A stretch of DNA of 64,000 nt from Micromussa lordhowensis (Eukaryota > Cnidaria > Anthozoa > Scleractinia > Lobophylliidae), in the NCBI GenBank assembly GCA_964020085.1, contig OZ026598.1:16168551-16232550 (forward strand). Reading direction: 5' to 3'. The position numbers were made by a program, and so were the translations under genes. Positions within the stretch are counted from its first letter, which is position 1, and each line of letters begins with the position of its first letter. The notes under the pieces were generated by a model. The model was given only the letters and a program-made list of their open reading frames with translations, had not been told where the DNA came from and searched no databases. Shown here piece by piece: positions 1 through 11,927 of the stretch.

Positions 1-262
1 TCGCGAAAAAATTGAAGTGCGTGTTGACTGTCTTTAACGTATGACGGCAAAGACCTGACAATAGGTGCCATAATTTTGTCTAAATAGCTAGAAATGAGTT
101 CGGTAGGGCAACTACACGCAGAGACGATAGGTCGGCCTGGGTTGTGAGGTTTGTGAGTTTTAGGTAACAAGTAATTACATGAAGTGCTAGGAGTGGTGAT
201 GATGAGATTAGTAGCAGTAGCCGGCAATTCTTGTTTTACTATAAGTGTTTCGCACCACGGGT
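1..262 (-). pseudogene. Penelope-like element reverse transcriptase fragment
   Basis: The minus strand has an open reading frame running off the left edge. It contains the stretch [19 protein letters not shown] followed by [18 protein letters not shown]. The 'LPK-x-HKP-x-x-PGRPIVS' block is the signature of the reverse transcriptase finger region in Penelope-like elements, which usually read [16 protein letters not shown]. Only this part is in the window, so completeness cannot be judged. Upstream of the block the frame stays open for about 28 codons ([16 protein letters not shown] is visible) and then similarity fades. No host function is expected. Confidence 0.7.
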
Positions 263-1699
263 TAGGGCACTACTGATTTTGAAGACACACCAGAAAAAAT
301 AGAGTCCTCAGGATCTACCAATATTTTGAACTAGTTTATTCAGCAAGTTTTCCTTGCACACGCTAGCTAGTCAACTGAAAGCGAAAAATACACGTGTGGG
401 CCTCCTATATAACGACTTAAAAATCGAATAAGACGAAAACAGAAACAAAACTTTAGAATATAATATTGATATACTCACAATTCTGTACGGCGTTATCCCG
501 CTTAAGACTAACAATTTTCCAGTTTTGCTCAAAGGCGTAAAACACACTTTTCCGATAAAGCTGTTCTTTGACTCTGATCTTCGATTCCCAACTCGTGCTT
601 ACTTTAACCTTAGTCACGAACGTGATCTAATCTGATTGGCTAATGGTGATTAGCCTGAAATAATAGGAATCTCGCGTGATCGGTCAAATCACGCAGCAAA
701 AGCCCACGTTATCTTAAATAAGCGAAAATCGCTTTATATAAAAACATCTGTTAGCGAAGTGCAAAACAATAAGTTCGTTAATAGTGCTCTTGACAATTTG
801 TTGGTTAGTGGAAGTGAGATCTTTATCAACTTGAGCATAAAAAGAGGTGTCGGAAAGTTGCCGTAAAGCTTCTTTTTGGTAGAGGTCGGCCCGCCAAACA
901 ACCAAAGCGCCGAGTGTTGTAAATTAAACCAAGAAAAATATTGTCTGTAACTCGTGAAGGTTTTGGGTTTTTTTAGCAATGGAAGGGTCTGAAAACGCGT
1001 TTTATAACGACATTTAATTATCAAGCTTTGACACCTAAATTTTCTCTTATTTACCCAGTAACCATTAGCAGTAAAATTCGTGCTCACTTTGGCTGACGTC
1101 AAAGAGACTTCTATTATAACTAGGAGGTCCCATTAGAGGTTTCAATCACCACTTATTCTTAAATATTCCGTTTCGCTTCAATTGTGTCAGTTGTTATGAG
1201 AATAAATTATCTTATATTAGTTCCAAAGTTTTCTGGTGTCTTTTCTCTGCATCGACAAAGCTTGTTATGAATGGAAGTAGGAGATTTAAAGAAGTGAAAT
1301 AAATTTAAACCTCTCCAGCCAGAAGATAACGCCAGTTTACTTGTTTTGGAAAGGAAGGAAGCAAGGGGAAATACAAATGGAAAATATAATATTTTAGAGA
1401 TGCTCAGTTTAACTGTACTCGGCACTTTTTTCCCGAAAAGCTTGTCATATTGGGCGTGGCCTCGTCATTTCGTGGTATAGCGTTTTGATAAGGTCATAGA
1501 CCGAATGAATGGAATGACTGATTCGATGTATTAATGGTACAACTAAAAGCCAACCACACCTGCCGCCCAGCGCCTGCCTACAAATGTAACTGGTTGTCTG
1601 TTTTTCGTTTACAATTCAATACGATACATACGAAGATATGATTGATCATCGCAGTTATGCACACAACTGAAGCAGTTTTGAAATAAAAGCCTGAAAAAG
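263..1699. other. Intergenic stretch, no gene recognised
   Basis: Short open frames exist on both strands, but none has a recognisable domain or a convincing start. From about 1635 the sequence becomes the flank of the tRNA-like repeat family: TGATCATCGCAGTTATGCAC followed by an 'AAGCCTGAAAAA' arm, which recurs several times up to 4.2 kb. Confidence 0.5.
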
Positions 1700-1759
1700 A
1701 TTCGAACCCATGACCTCTGCAATACCGGTGCAGTGCTCTACAAACTGAGCTATCAAGCC
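1700..1759 (-). repeat. tRNA-Thr-like repeat, copy 1
   Basis: Read on the minus strand this has tRNA features: a D-arm box (TAGCTCAGTTTGTAGAGCAC) and a T-arm box (GGGTTCGAATC). The anticodon loop would read GGT (Thr), with C instead of the usual U at position 33. Flanking sequence is shared with copies 2-4, so this is a dispersed tRNA-derived repeat rather than a single functional tRNA gene. Confidence 0.6.
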
Positions 1760-1818
1760 ATCTGGGAGCTGGTCATTTAGTGAGTTCGTATATACCCGTA
1801 GAAGGTAAAGTATACTTA

Positions 1819-1930
1819 ACAATTATCCTGCGAAATCGCGCGGAATATCGTCCGATACTTAGCCGACGAGGCCGTAGGCCGAGTCGGCTAAAATCAGACG
1901 ATATTCCGCGAAATTGAGCAGGATAATTGT
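1819..1930. mobile_element. Palindromic MITE
   Basis: Long inverted repeat: the left end ACAATTATCCTGC is mirrored by GCAGGATAATTGT at the right end. Inner arms CGGAATATCGTC and GACGATATTCCG also pair, around a centre containing TTAGCCGACGAGG and its mirror. There is no coding capacity. The structure is that of a short non-autonomous DNA transposon able to form a hairpin. Confidence 0.65.
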
Positions 1931-2242
1931 TTTATTATTCAACAAATTGATAACAAAACAGCCTAACATTTTAAATCTCTCTGTCGACATTTTCTCGCTT
2001 CAGTTTTTCTTCCCAGGTACGAAGCTACGTATACCGCCGTATATCTGTTACCTACGGATGACAGATATCGAGAGCATCATGACCATATTTGGATAGTGTT
2101 ACAATTTGTTGAATAATAAAAGTGGATATATGAAATTTCATATATTTGAACTGCGGAGGATTACACGAAGACATGACTGATCATCGCAGTTTTGCAAACA
2201 ACTTAAGCAGTTGTGAAATTAAAGCCTGAAAAAAAATTCAAG

Positions 2243-2299
2243 CCTGAACGGGATTTGAACCGTTAACCTCTGCGATGCCGTCTACCAACTGAGCCATCT
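2243..2299 (-). repeat. tRNA-Thr-like repeat, copy 2 (deleted)
   Basis: Same family as 1700-1759 but missing about 12 bases of the anticodon arm: after TGCGATGCCG it jumps to TCTACCAACTGAG. A second T-arm-like remnant (GGGTTCGAACCCCGTTCAGGC) lies at 2350-2372. Inverted flanking arms lie at about 2160-2230 and 2380-2450. Confidence 0.55.
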
Positions 2300-2675
2300 G
2301 GGAGCTGATCAATTTGTGAGTTCGTAATATACCCGTAGAAGGCCATGGCCGGGTTCGAACCCCGTTCAGGCTTAAATTTCTTACAGGCTTTAATTTCACA
2401 ACTGCTTAAGTTGTGTGCATAACTGCGATGATCAATCATACCTTCGTATTATTCATATGAAATTTCAAATATCCACTTGCATACAATATATGTTTAACGT
2501 ATTTGTTTCAAGCGAACGTTTTCAACTCATGATCAGAAAAAGAAAAGCTACTAACATCAAAATTTGGCATCTTGTTATATTGTTAAGTTTGTCTAAAACC
2601 AAGAACTGCATTCAGGAGCCCATGCTCTATTCCTTTGTTTATTACGATTTCCTGTTTCAAGAGATTAATCTCTGA

Positions 2676-3360
2676 GCCTATTTCTATGAGCCCATTGGCG
2701 GAAAATTACAAAATCCCGCGATAAAACGATTTACTCGTCAAAGGGTTATCATCTGATAGATACATTTCGTAGATGACAGGAATTGAGTTAATTTGTTCTT
2801 AGCAAGAGGAACAACTTCTATCGATTTTTACTTTTATGTAATTTGTACACCACTCCCAAGACAGTGTCCAGAATATGCGCAAGAGTTAATTTCGAAAAAT
2901 AAAAAGAAAAATTGAGTGAAAATAAATTGATAAATAAACAAAAGATGCATTGGAATATCACCCCATCATTTTATTTCACAACATGAGGGGTACGGAGCTA
3001 CTTGCCAGGTAAGCCGAACCATATCCATGTTACCCCACAGACATGTTCGCGCCATCGCTTAATAGTTTCCAATCGCAATTAATTATAGTTATACTGTTTT
3101 ACTCAGTGTTAGGTGCATGTAAGCTTCGATCCTAACCCTAAAGTACAGGGAATCGAAATTTACTGACAATTCAAACGAGCTGCGTGGAAACTGAAGAATT
3201 GAAGCCCGTGAAAGTAAGAAAGACAGAAAGAAAGATTGTTTTTAATTTGTGTCCATTTTCGTAATTTGTAATAGCGCTTTTCGCCATTTACTTACATTTT
3301 CAAAGAAAATATCTGTCTCTTTATGAAGACATGATTGATCATCGCAGTTATACACACAAT
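2676..3360. other. Intergenic stretch, no feature recognised
   Basis: No coding region, RNA gene or repeat boundary is recognised here. The sequence is AT-rich. Confidence 0.4.
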
Positions 3361-3426
3361 TTCAGGGATTCGAACCCATGACCTCTGCGATACCGGTGCA
3401 GTGCTCTACCAACTGAGCTGTCAAGC
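3361..3426 (-). repeat. tRNA-Thr-like repeat, copy 3
   Basis: The best preserved copy. On the minus strand it has a TAGAGCAC D-arm end, an anticodon-loop reading of GGT and a GGGTTCGAATCCCTG T-arm. The flanks again carry the TGATCATCGCAGTTATACAC arm, which ties it to copies 1, 2 and 4. Confidence 0.6.
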
Positions 3427-3479
3427 CAACTGGGAGCTGATCACTTTGTGACATACCCGTAGATGGTGAAGAATACAAC

Positions 3480-3482
3480 TGA

Positions 3483-3516
<34 letters not shown>

Positions 3517-3676
3517 GAGAGTTTTCACTGGCTCAGCCATCATGGGCTATGAGCCATTATACCATGCTCTTCGAATATGGTAAGCGTACGCGTGATTTTT
3601 TGGGGGCGTTTTTATTTTTTTAAAGTTTAGTTTCCTATATTTTGGGGCGTTTAATAAAACAATTAATCCACTCGCC

Positions 3677-3715
<39 letters not shown>

Positions 3716-3776
3716 TGCTCCGAGTTGGCTATCTACTATCTCATATCCAACGCGCGCTTGTGGAATAATTTTTAAA
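3480..3776 (-). mobile_element. Non-autonomous element with palindromic core (copy a)
   Basis: One end reads TTATTAAAAACTGG and the other GGAATAATTTTTAA. Near the latter is a palindrome, TTGGATATGAGATGATCATA mirrored by TATCTCATATCCAA. The same layout, including CCATGCTC(T/C)..AATATGGTAAG, is found in opposite orientation at 14284-14705, so the two are copies of one element family. Confidence 0.6.
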
Positions 3777-3878
3777 TATATGAAATATCATATATTTTGA
3801 ACTTCGGACATGACTGATCATCGCAGTTATACACACAACTTAAGCAGCTGTGAATTTAAAACCTGAAAAAAAATTCAG

Positions 3879-3949
3879 GCCTGAACGGGAATCGAACCCA
3901 TGACCTCTGCGATACCACTGCAGTGCTCTACCAGCTGAGCCATCAAGCC
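3879..3949 (-). repeat. tRNA-Thr-like repeat, copy 4
   Basis: Full-length copy of the same tRNA-derived repeat: CGGGAATCGAACCCATGACC, then CTACCAGCTGAGCCATCAAG. The anticodon loop differs slightly from copy 3. It is flanked by the same AAGCCTGAAAAA-type arms. Confidence 0.55.
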
Positions 3950-4050
3950 AACTGGGAACTGGTCAGGTTATGGGGTTCGTAATATACCCGTAGATGGTGA
4001 AGAATACAAGTGGATATATGAAATATCATATCATATATTTGGACTTCGGA

Positions 4051-4167
4051 CATGATTGATCGTCGCAATTATACACACAACTTAAGAAGCTGTGAAATTA
4101 AAGCCTGAAAAAAATTTAATTTCACAACTGCTTAAGTTGTGTGTATAACTGCGATGATCAATCATGT
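4051..4167. repeat. Inverted repeat formed by two flanking arms of the tRNA-like family
   Basis: The arm CATGATTGATCGTCGCAATT is mirrored about 100 bases later by GCGATGATCAATCATG. The inner ACACAACTTAAGAAGC is mirrored by GCTTAAGTTGTGTG. Two arms of the repeat are fused head to head without the tRNA part. Confidence 0.55.
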
Positions 4168-5199
4168 CTTCACATCTTTCTCCGCAGTTCAAATATATGA
4201 TTTTTCACATATTCACTTGTATTCAACTGGATATAATTTATACTCATTTATATCAACTTCTTGTTTCCATTTTTATTCTTATTGAAAGTCTTCCTCCTTG
4301 CACTTATCACAAATTTATCCCAGCTAATCAAAAAATACGTATGTCATAAAGATGTCAGAACGGTGATAAATGATCTTTGGCTTATATGGTTTATTAACTC
4401 TGGAAGAATACTTCTACAAGTAGAGCAGTAAAGTTCCCCTCAGGTTTCCGTTATTGCTCTAGGACAAACTGTTTTGAATCCCAAATCATGTGTAGCATCT
4501 AAATCTTATATCAAGTGAAAGCGACGAGGTTTTGACAATAATTTGCCTTTCCGATAAAACACCTGCCATTGGTCCCGAAATGCAAAGTGCCTAGAAATTG
4601 TGTAGGCAAAGTTTAGTAAGCAAGCAGCAAACTTTTTTCACCTTAAAATCATATGATTTGATTCTTCGCTGTTCTTCCCTTTATATGTACAAAAAGGAAC
4701 GCTGGATTACAATACTGAACGCCTGCAAGGGCGGTGGTAGTACAACGGGATAAAAAGAGAATAACTTAACAACGCACGCATTAATTACTAAAGTTAGCAC
4801 AGGTATCGAATGTCACGGTTGAGCAAAAAAAGTACGTGATGACCTAAGCGAACTCGAGTTTGAACAAACTAATGTGAATTGGCGCTGGGGGCACGCTCAG
4901 AGAGTTGAGACCATTTTGAAATCTTAAGTAGTAAATCGAAAATGACTTGACCATAGTAATCATGAATTTTACAGTAGCTCTACTCACACAACCTATTTTG
5001 CTTCCATGTATCTTTCATTTTTATAGGCATGAATGACTGATTAGGGAAGATTCCGTGCAAGCTTCTTTCTCGCATGAAAACAATGTATAGCGAACCACTC
5101 TCCACTCCATGAAAACAAGCATGTTGCATGCAATGATCTATGTCTTAACAGCACGTAAATTCGCAATGCCAATCAGAAGCCTTCAAATATCCTACGATA

Positions 5200-5330
5200 T
5201 CAAGTCACTACCATGATGGACAGATTTATGGTATCGCCATGGGTATTCTGGCTCTACTGCAAACCATGACTCGGAAAGCTCGTTGGATTCGCCGAAGCTT
5301 ACTGAAAGCTTCCCTCAGCTATAGGCCACT
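5200..5330 (+). pseudogene. Possible degenerate Penelope-like reverse transcriptase relic
   Basis: The plus strand reads DGQIYGIAMGILALLQTM, which resembles the catalytic-region block 'Q-x-x-G-x-A-MGSP' of Penelope-like reverse transcriptases. The usual S-P after AMG is replaced, and the following sequence is degraded. The call rests on one motif only. Confidence 0.28.
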
Positions 5331-7977
5331 TCTAAGTCAGAGGTTTACGTAACAATGTAGAATATGACCAGTCCCAATCTAACTTGATAAGATACATTAA
5401 CACAAGCAATTGTTACAGCTAGTTAGAGCTCAGAATAACATGCCGTTTAAAAATATGTCTTGAAGGGCAACCGGGAAATACTTTTTTAAACCTGAAAAAG
5501 TGAAAAAATAGAGAGTCCGTAGAAACTTCAATGCTGGAAAATCTCCTTTTTCTAAAGATGACATATTCTATCACCTTTCCCACTTGAAACGCTCTTTGTA
5601 TAAATGTCGACTAGTTCATAAACAAAATAAATACGCACAAAAGGTCGGAACTGCTCCCTGTTAAATCAACTTTAAAACTCATAGAGCTAGTACATCACAT
5701 AAAGGAAATTGTGCCAAGAGTGACAGAAGTAACAGTCTTCTACAGCAAGTTCAGAGCGAAATAACTTAAGAACGGGCAATGAATTCTTCCTGGAGGAAAA
5801 TTTCGCAAAACTCCCTTCACTTTTGTCATCTGCTGGACTTGAACCTAATACTGATCGATCTCTTGTGTTTTGTTTAATTTAACTAAAAGAACTGGTTGCC
5901 TCGTTACTTTCCCAATAACCTAGGAAGCAATAAGCACTGTCTGTTTTTATCTGACTGTAACTATTAAAAACTAGACATTAAGAAATGGATTTTCTGGGCA
6001 TTACGGTTTCTTATTTATCTACGCAAACTGCGGATTCAGTCGCCGGTTACCCCCATACATCTGGCAGAATAAATATATAATATATATGGATGTGTTTAAA
6101 ATTTAACTGAGTAGCAGCTTTTTGTGCACGACGTATCACAGAAGTAAAAATACAATAATTTTGTCTTACTTACCAGAATCGATTTGGCGTAGAATCCGCA
6201 GGTACAATGCGTTGACTATTGACCATGAATGAATAGCCTTTTTAGGGCCTTCTTGGAATAAAGCTGAGAGGCCAACTTGTGCAACAGCAACACGGATGAA
6301 AGACGTTTGCGAAATGCACCCGAAATATATTTGATGATAAAAGTTTACCTCACTAACCGATTCCCTTGTATTTACTTAATATCACCATCAGCGATGGTTT
6401 GCCACTTGTTTTCCTGTCAAATAACGCGACTTCTAGTCATATGAATTTACTCAGCTTCGTCTTTGTAATTATACTGTCGATTTTTCCAATAAATTTGAAC
6501 TGTCCGTGTATTTAAACTTCCGCATTTAAAATAAAATTACGTGAAAGCGTAAACACAGGCGCTTTCAAAACATAAAAGAAGCCTGAGTCGACGCTGAATC
6601 GATTATTTCCGCCTGATACGACCACTTTCATCTCGTCCGGCTATTCCTATGACAAACCGGGATACTGATATGAGGAATAAACCATTGTATTTTAGTTTTT
6701 TTTTTTAATTTCTAGTTTGCATGTTTGCACTGAAAAAGACAATGCGAGGAGGACACCTGTCCAAACAAAGCTAGTTAAAGCTAATTTCAGAGGTAAGCCT
6801 TTATCATATTTGTTCCTAAAAAGAATGGTTATGATCGCATGTTACATGGTAAAATTTTGGAGAGGTAGACCTTATTTTCTTTGTTCATGAGTAGTGTAGA
6901 TGAACAAGAGATGGTAATGTGTTAGGTCTTTCGGATCCTTAAATGATCAGTGGAGTGAAAGTAGTAGAATAATAAATGCAGACTATGAAAAAAGAATATG
7001 AACAAACAAACAAACAATATCATGAACATAGAACATGAACTGCATTTCTGGATGTATTGTCATGTATTGTGCGGCCCACTTCCCAAAACCCCTACTCTAC
7101 TTATGATTTTCCCTACCCTTTTTATAACCCGACCGAAAATGTGATACCCTATTTATGACCTGACCTTGTTTCAGACCTACCTTATAATTAGTTATCTAGT
7201 TCAGACCGATGTTAAAGGTATTAAGGGACTTTTTGGTGGTCATATCGATAATGATGAAAACTGAGTAGCTTATCTAAAAATTTACGCAATTCAAGACTAG
7301 AGTGCAAATAATATACCCTATTCAAGACCAAATGACCAAAATCGATACCCTATTTATTCCCAAAACGGTTGGAAAACATACCCTTCGGTGCCGTACATAG
7401 CTATAAAGCCCATCTAGGTATGTGCGAGCTCAATCAAGTTAAACAAGTAATCAGGGCCTTCTACTTCGGAGGCCGGTTAAGGGCAACCGGCCAGAATTAA
7501 AAGTTAACCGAAGTATAAACATTTCACTGATTATGTTTTGTGTAATTTTAGGTAATTCAAACTCAAAGGGGAAGGCCAAATAGGTTACAAAACTCAAATC
7601 AAAATTCTCCCTTATCTTGGTTAGCTTAATTTAATGTCTTTGAACAACTGGTCCCAGGAGCTCAGGCTATATATTACTACTACTCGTGCGTTCATTCGAA
7701 TATCCATTCCTAAATTTCTCGTTCTTTTGTTAATCGATTCATTATCCGTCCATCCTTTTGTCTGAGTATCCTTTATTCTTAAGACTATTGTAGACAATTC
7801 AGGGACCATGCTTGCCTCTTCAGATCATGAAAACGCAGTGAGTGTCGTATCTAGATCCTACATCCGGCCTTAAATTAGGGTTTTCATTATGATCAATCAA
7901 AAAGACATCTAGGAACAGAGGTCTCAGTGATGGTTAGTGCGCTGATCGAGCATTCCGTGATATGAAGCCCTGGTCAG

Positions 7978-8073
7978 AGTCTTTTGGTTGAGTTCTTGGT
8001 CAAGACACTGGTGTAAACCTCTCGGAGTCTTTTGGTTGAGTTGTTCGTCAAGACACTGGTGTATACCTCTCGG
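7978..8073. repeat. Tandem duplication, two 48-bp units
   Basis: Two adjacent units begin AGTCTTTTGGTTGAGTT and end ACCTCTCGG. They differ at three positions and are otherwise identical. Recent local duplication with no coding consequence visible. Confidence 0.8.
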
Positions 8074-9467
8074 CAGCTTAAAGTCTGGTTTCTGCAACAT
8101 GTAGCGGCTAACTAGGAGTATTGCTTCCCCCCTCCCCCTAAATGAGATGTAAACTTCCCAGATGATTCTGCCCGGATTGCCTCAACAATTCACTGGTATA
8201 CCCATTTGTGCTCCTGGGTGGAGAGAGACAATGTAAGACTTCAGTTAGTTGAAGGCATTACTTTAAGCAATGTTATGGTCAGTGAAAATTATTTCACGAT
8301 CACTGAAGGACACGAATAGTCGTAGATTTTAAGTATGGTAACCATGGGAAGGTACAAACTGGTTTTTAAATCGCCGCACCGCTGATCTAAATAATTGTTT
8401 AAAACTTGGAAAGCCACAATTCGAGAAACTGTATTTACACAACAAAATGTTTAGAAATCACTTACTCCAAGAGGCAAGATCATGGTCTCTTATCTTCTTT
8501 TAGCTCAGTGAAGCAAATAAACGTTTGATTATTGTGCGATTGACCGTTAAAATAACTTCCTATTGATATTTCGATAAATTTATTCATTATCGTTATTATT
8601 ATTTTTTAATCTAGCGTTTTCATTTTTGTTTCGTTTCATTTTACAAACAATGTTGGTGAATCTAATTAATTAGGATAAATTAGGCTAATTAATCTTACAA
8701 ACTATACCAGCTTCTATAACGGGCACCACTTTTGAAAAAAAAGATACGGCGGTTGGAGCTATCTGCATCCTACCCGCTAGTTTCAAACTCGTCTGGTAAA
8801 GAATTACCAGCTAGCATTAGCCTGACCTCTTAGCAGATATGTTTCAAATATATTAGTTATCAGAAATCCCAGGCGAGAGTAATTTACTCTAGAACTATCT
8901 CCGTGATTTATAATGTCATCTGGCAGTCATTTATGAGATAAGAGGGAAATTATTCACGCTTTTGTGGACGAATATATAACTTTGCCAGCAGTACATATCT
9001 GATATGGAAAGCATAGGCACCACTTTACTTCCATAATCCGCCAAAAAATTCCAATTTTGTCAGTGGTAAATAAGTGCTTTTGATAACAGCGAAATACAGC
9101 AACCGTATTGTTTACGTCCTTGGAATCTACAACCTTGAACTTTTGTAGGACAGATCATCTCTTTCAGACAATTAAGGTTTTGTGTCAATGGAGGAGACAT
9201 CTTTCTTGATCACGTATTAAATGCGACAAAAAACAAAAGGCAAAATCATTTGATTAGTATTTGATTGTTCAAATTACTAAAAAAAACGTGACCAATGTTA
9301 CGTCTGCAGTTTGGGTGGCAGAGCACAAGTCGTCTTGTTTCTGTCACTTATATGTCAAATTCGAATTATCGAGCAGGAAATCTAGAAAATATTTCAGCCA
9401 GTTCTACACTGATATTTACTGACAAGAACGATTGACTTTACACAGGCTGCAGTGGTATAAACTTAAA

Positions 9468-9782
9468 ATGAAGCTTTCTGTTAAAAGGAACTCCCAGGCT
9501 AATCGGCTAAGTGCCTTTTTTAAAGGCAGAAAAACTTCTTCAAGCGGTAAACATCATACAGATGGCGATGAGCAAGGCGAATTGTGCAACACATCTAAAG
9601 ATAGTGAACATTTCAAGAAAGAAGAACAGAGACACAGCTCTGAATCAGATAGGTCAAGCCAGCCTGAATATCTTATCATTCTTCATCGTATTCTTCAGGA
9701 ACAAATAATTAACACCAAAGAAGTATACAGCCTAGCAGGACATACAATAACAGTAGAAGTACTCGAAGATACAGAGTTGTAG
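9468..9782 (+). CDS. Small protein with PDZ-ligand-like C-terminus (family member A)
   Basis: Intronless frame of 104 residues starting at the ATG of MKLSVKRNSQ; an upstream TTG in the same frame was not used. The N-terminal two thirds are hydrophilic and rich in S, K, H and E, with no signal peptide. The last 35 residues form the shared module: a hydrophobic helix-like stretch (YLIILHRILQEQ), then EVYSL-x6-ITVEVLEDTEL and stop. This is the most divergent of four copies in the window (others at 23826, 46958 and 50862). The last residues T-E-L fit a class I PDZ ligand (S/T-x-hydrophobic-COOH). An AATAAA lies at 10165-10170, about 385 bases past the stop. Function unknown. Confidence 0.6.
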   Translation: MKLSVKRNSQANRLSAFFKGRKTSSSGKHHTDGDEQGELCNTSKDSEHFKKEEQRHSSESDRSSQPEYLIILHRILQEQIINTKEVYSLAGHTITVEVLEDTEL

Positions 9783-10597
9783 AGTCTATGGATTCCTTCA
9801 TGAAGAAAGAAACATTGCGATTGTTCGAAAGCAAATGTTCGAGTGGTCGTCCCTGTCACGGAGAACAGAGATCTTGAAATTCTTCACAGGGACGTTTCGA
9901 AACTAAATACTCACGGCAAAAGCTTAGCCTATATCATTCTTAAGAGGACAGCAAAGATGACATCATCCACACAACAGATCCTTTCGAAAAATACGAGTTT
10001 AACAGCTTTCTGGTAATTGGAAAGATAGCCCTGTTTGGTATTATAAAAGTAAACTGCGTGTCAGGTCTGTCAGAAAAAGAATGCTGTCGTTACTTTGCGG
10101 GACATAAGTTATATGCTCATGTAATTTTCAAAACAAACCTACTATTTTATATACTATGGGACTTAATAAATCTAAACGTGTTGAATTAGTGAACCGTGAT
10201 TGCAGTCGGAAATATAGCTCTTGCAAACACCGACCAGCACGTGACTTTATGCATATGCCTTAATTTACTTGCAGAACAGTTGTGATTTGACAACAGTCGC
10301 CGCATTGTATGTCTTTTGTAGTTTTTCAGTACATTGCAAAAATGGATACCCCAAGGTCCCCAAAAGGCGATCGGTGACTCTTCGAGTGTAAGGGCCACAA
10401 AGAGAGACAAGAGGAGACTGTAGCTGTCCCGTAAATAAGTAAGTGGCAGTCCCGCTAAGAGCTGTACGGTCAATTTCGGGTCACTCATCCAACTCATCCA
10501 GCTTGGTTGTCATGTGACTGTTCGTACGTACGTCCGTCCGTCCGCAGTCCTTACGCCAAGACCCATACCTTGCAAAATAATAGAGCACCATTATCAT

Positions 10598-11797
10598 TAG
10601 CCTGCGAAAATAGCCGTCCTTCTTCGCTCCCGGCCCGAGTGGCGTTTCGCGAGAAGGACGTCTGCGATTTACTGCCGAAAATTCCATACTGATGACGTAA
10701 GTGTGAACTTTGTAATCTTGCCTCAATCTGCAAAATAGGCATAAATTAACATTTGCGGTTTTTTCCCGAGGAGATGAATATTCATGATCAGGAAGAAACT
10801 TGCATTCTTTGCAGAAAAGGGAGACAGATACTATTTGAGGACTCAGTGACATTAAGATCACTGAGCTCCTGCAAAAGATACCGCGATATCTCGAACGTTT
10901 GTTCGACTTTCTCCCGTCGAACTCGACAAATTCACTTCTTTACACGTTTCCGTTTTGCTGTCTGTCATGTAAAAAGCAAATCGAGAAGTGACAGAGGTTA
11001 GTGGTTAACATTATTACCGTGGAAAATGACTTGCGTGGTCGACAATTTCTTGATGAAAACTTTTTTCGGATAGCTGCAAGAAGCGTAATATCTCTAGACA
11101 AACGTATAGCTTTCTCCAAGTAAAGGTACGGCCTCTCCGAAAATATGATATTCGTGATAAGAATCTACCTACTGTGCTTGCAAACAGTTCTAATCACAGC
11201 CGCGCCCGGTGTCACAATATAGAATGCAAGTAAACATGTTCATGGTACATTTCATTTTTTGTCCCTCGAAAGCGAATACTTCGAGACTTTAAAACACATC
11301 TCTTCTTGCAATAGAAATGAGCCTGAACAATGCATTAACACAGGGCAAATTACAGAGGTGTCAGACTCGACGAAGCCACAGGGAGATAATGCAGACCTGT
11401 GACCTCTAAAAATTTACCATAGCACGGTCTAACGGCTCAACTCTACTGGAAAATCCTCCTTATAACACAAGATGTGTCCATCATAAACAAGAGTGAAGCA
11501 ACAAAAACGGTCGAGCGACCGAAAAGAGAACGGCAAATGTACAAATGCCACGAACCGTAGGAGTCGTGCAGGTCAGTTTAATAACACGTATTTGTTTTGG
11601 TGAGAATATTTAATGGCCCGCATATTTATGGTCTTAGTTAAGCATAATTATCGATCGAACCAATTAGCGTTCATGACCAGATTCGGGACAGATTTGCGTC
11701 ATCAGTATGGAATTTTCGGCAGTAAATCGCAGACGTCCATCTCGCGAAACGCCACTCGAGCCGGGAGCGAAGAAGGACGGCTGTTTTCGCAGGCTAC
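10598..11797. mobile_element. Non-autonomous DNA transposon, ~95-bp inverted repeats, 8-bp duplication
   Basis: The left end AGCCTGCGAAAATAGCCGTCC is mirrored at the right end by GGACGGCTGTTTTCGCAGGCT. The arms stay paired for about 95 bases, ending near GATGACG on the left and CGTCATC on the right. Both ends are flanked by ATTATCAT (10590-10597 and 11798-11805), consistent with an 8-bp target duplication as in hAT or P-type elements. The interior has no transposase. The open frames crossing the arms are artefacts of the repeat. Confidence 0.7.
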
Positions 11798-11927
11798 ATT
11801 ATCATAGGTACATCTTTGATGTTGAATATGCATGTTGATTAATTGACAGCTGTCAAAACAAGGCATCCACTGACTATTATTGTGTTACCATATCACGGGC
11901 TCAGGTTAAGAGCTCGCCAAGGTGCCT

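Larger units (their letters stand above)
4168..9467. other. Large intergenic stretch with few features
   Basis: No complete gene is recognised in this 5.3 kb. It holds a weak reverse-transcriptase relic at about 5200-5330 and a 48-bp tandem duplication at 7978-8073, each listed separately. The other open frames are short and lack recognisable motifs. Exons of an unrecognised gene cannot be excluded. Confidence 0.4.

Noticed and set aside
1700..3949. Functional tRNA-Thr genes
   Set aside because: Copies are clustered with shared repeat flanks, one is internally deleted, and the anticodon loop lacks U33. A dispersed repeat is more likely.
10481..10861. 126-codon minus-strand frame and its mirror at 11613-11807
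   Set aside because: Both read through the inverted arms of one non-autonomous element; the shared peptide YGIFGSKSQTS is repeat sequence.
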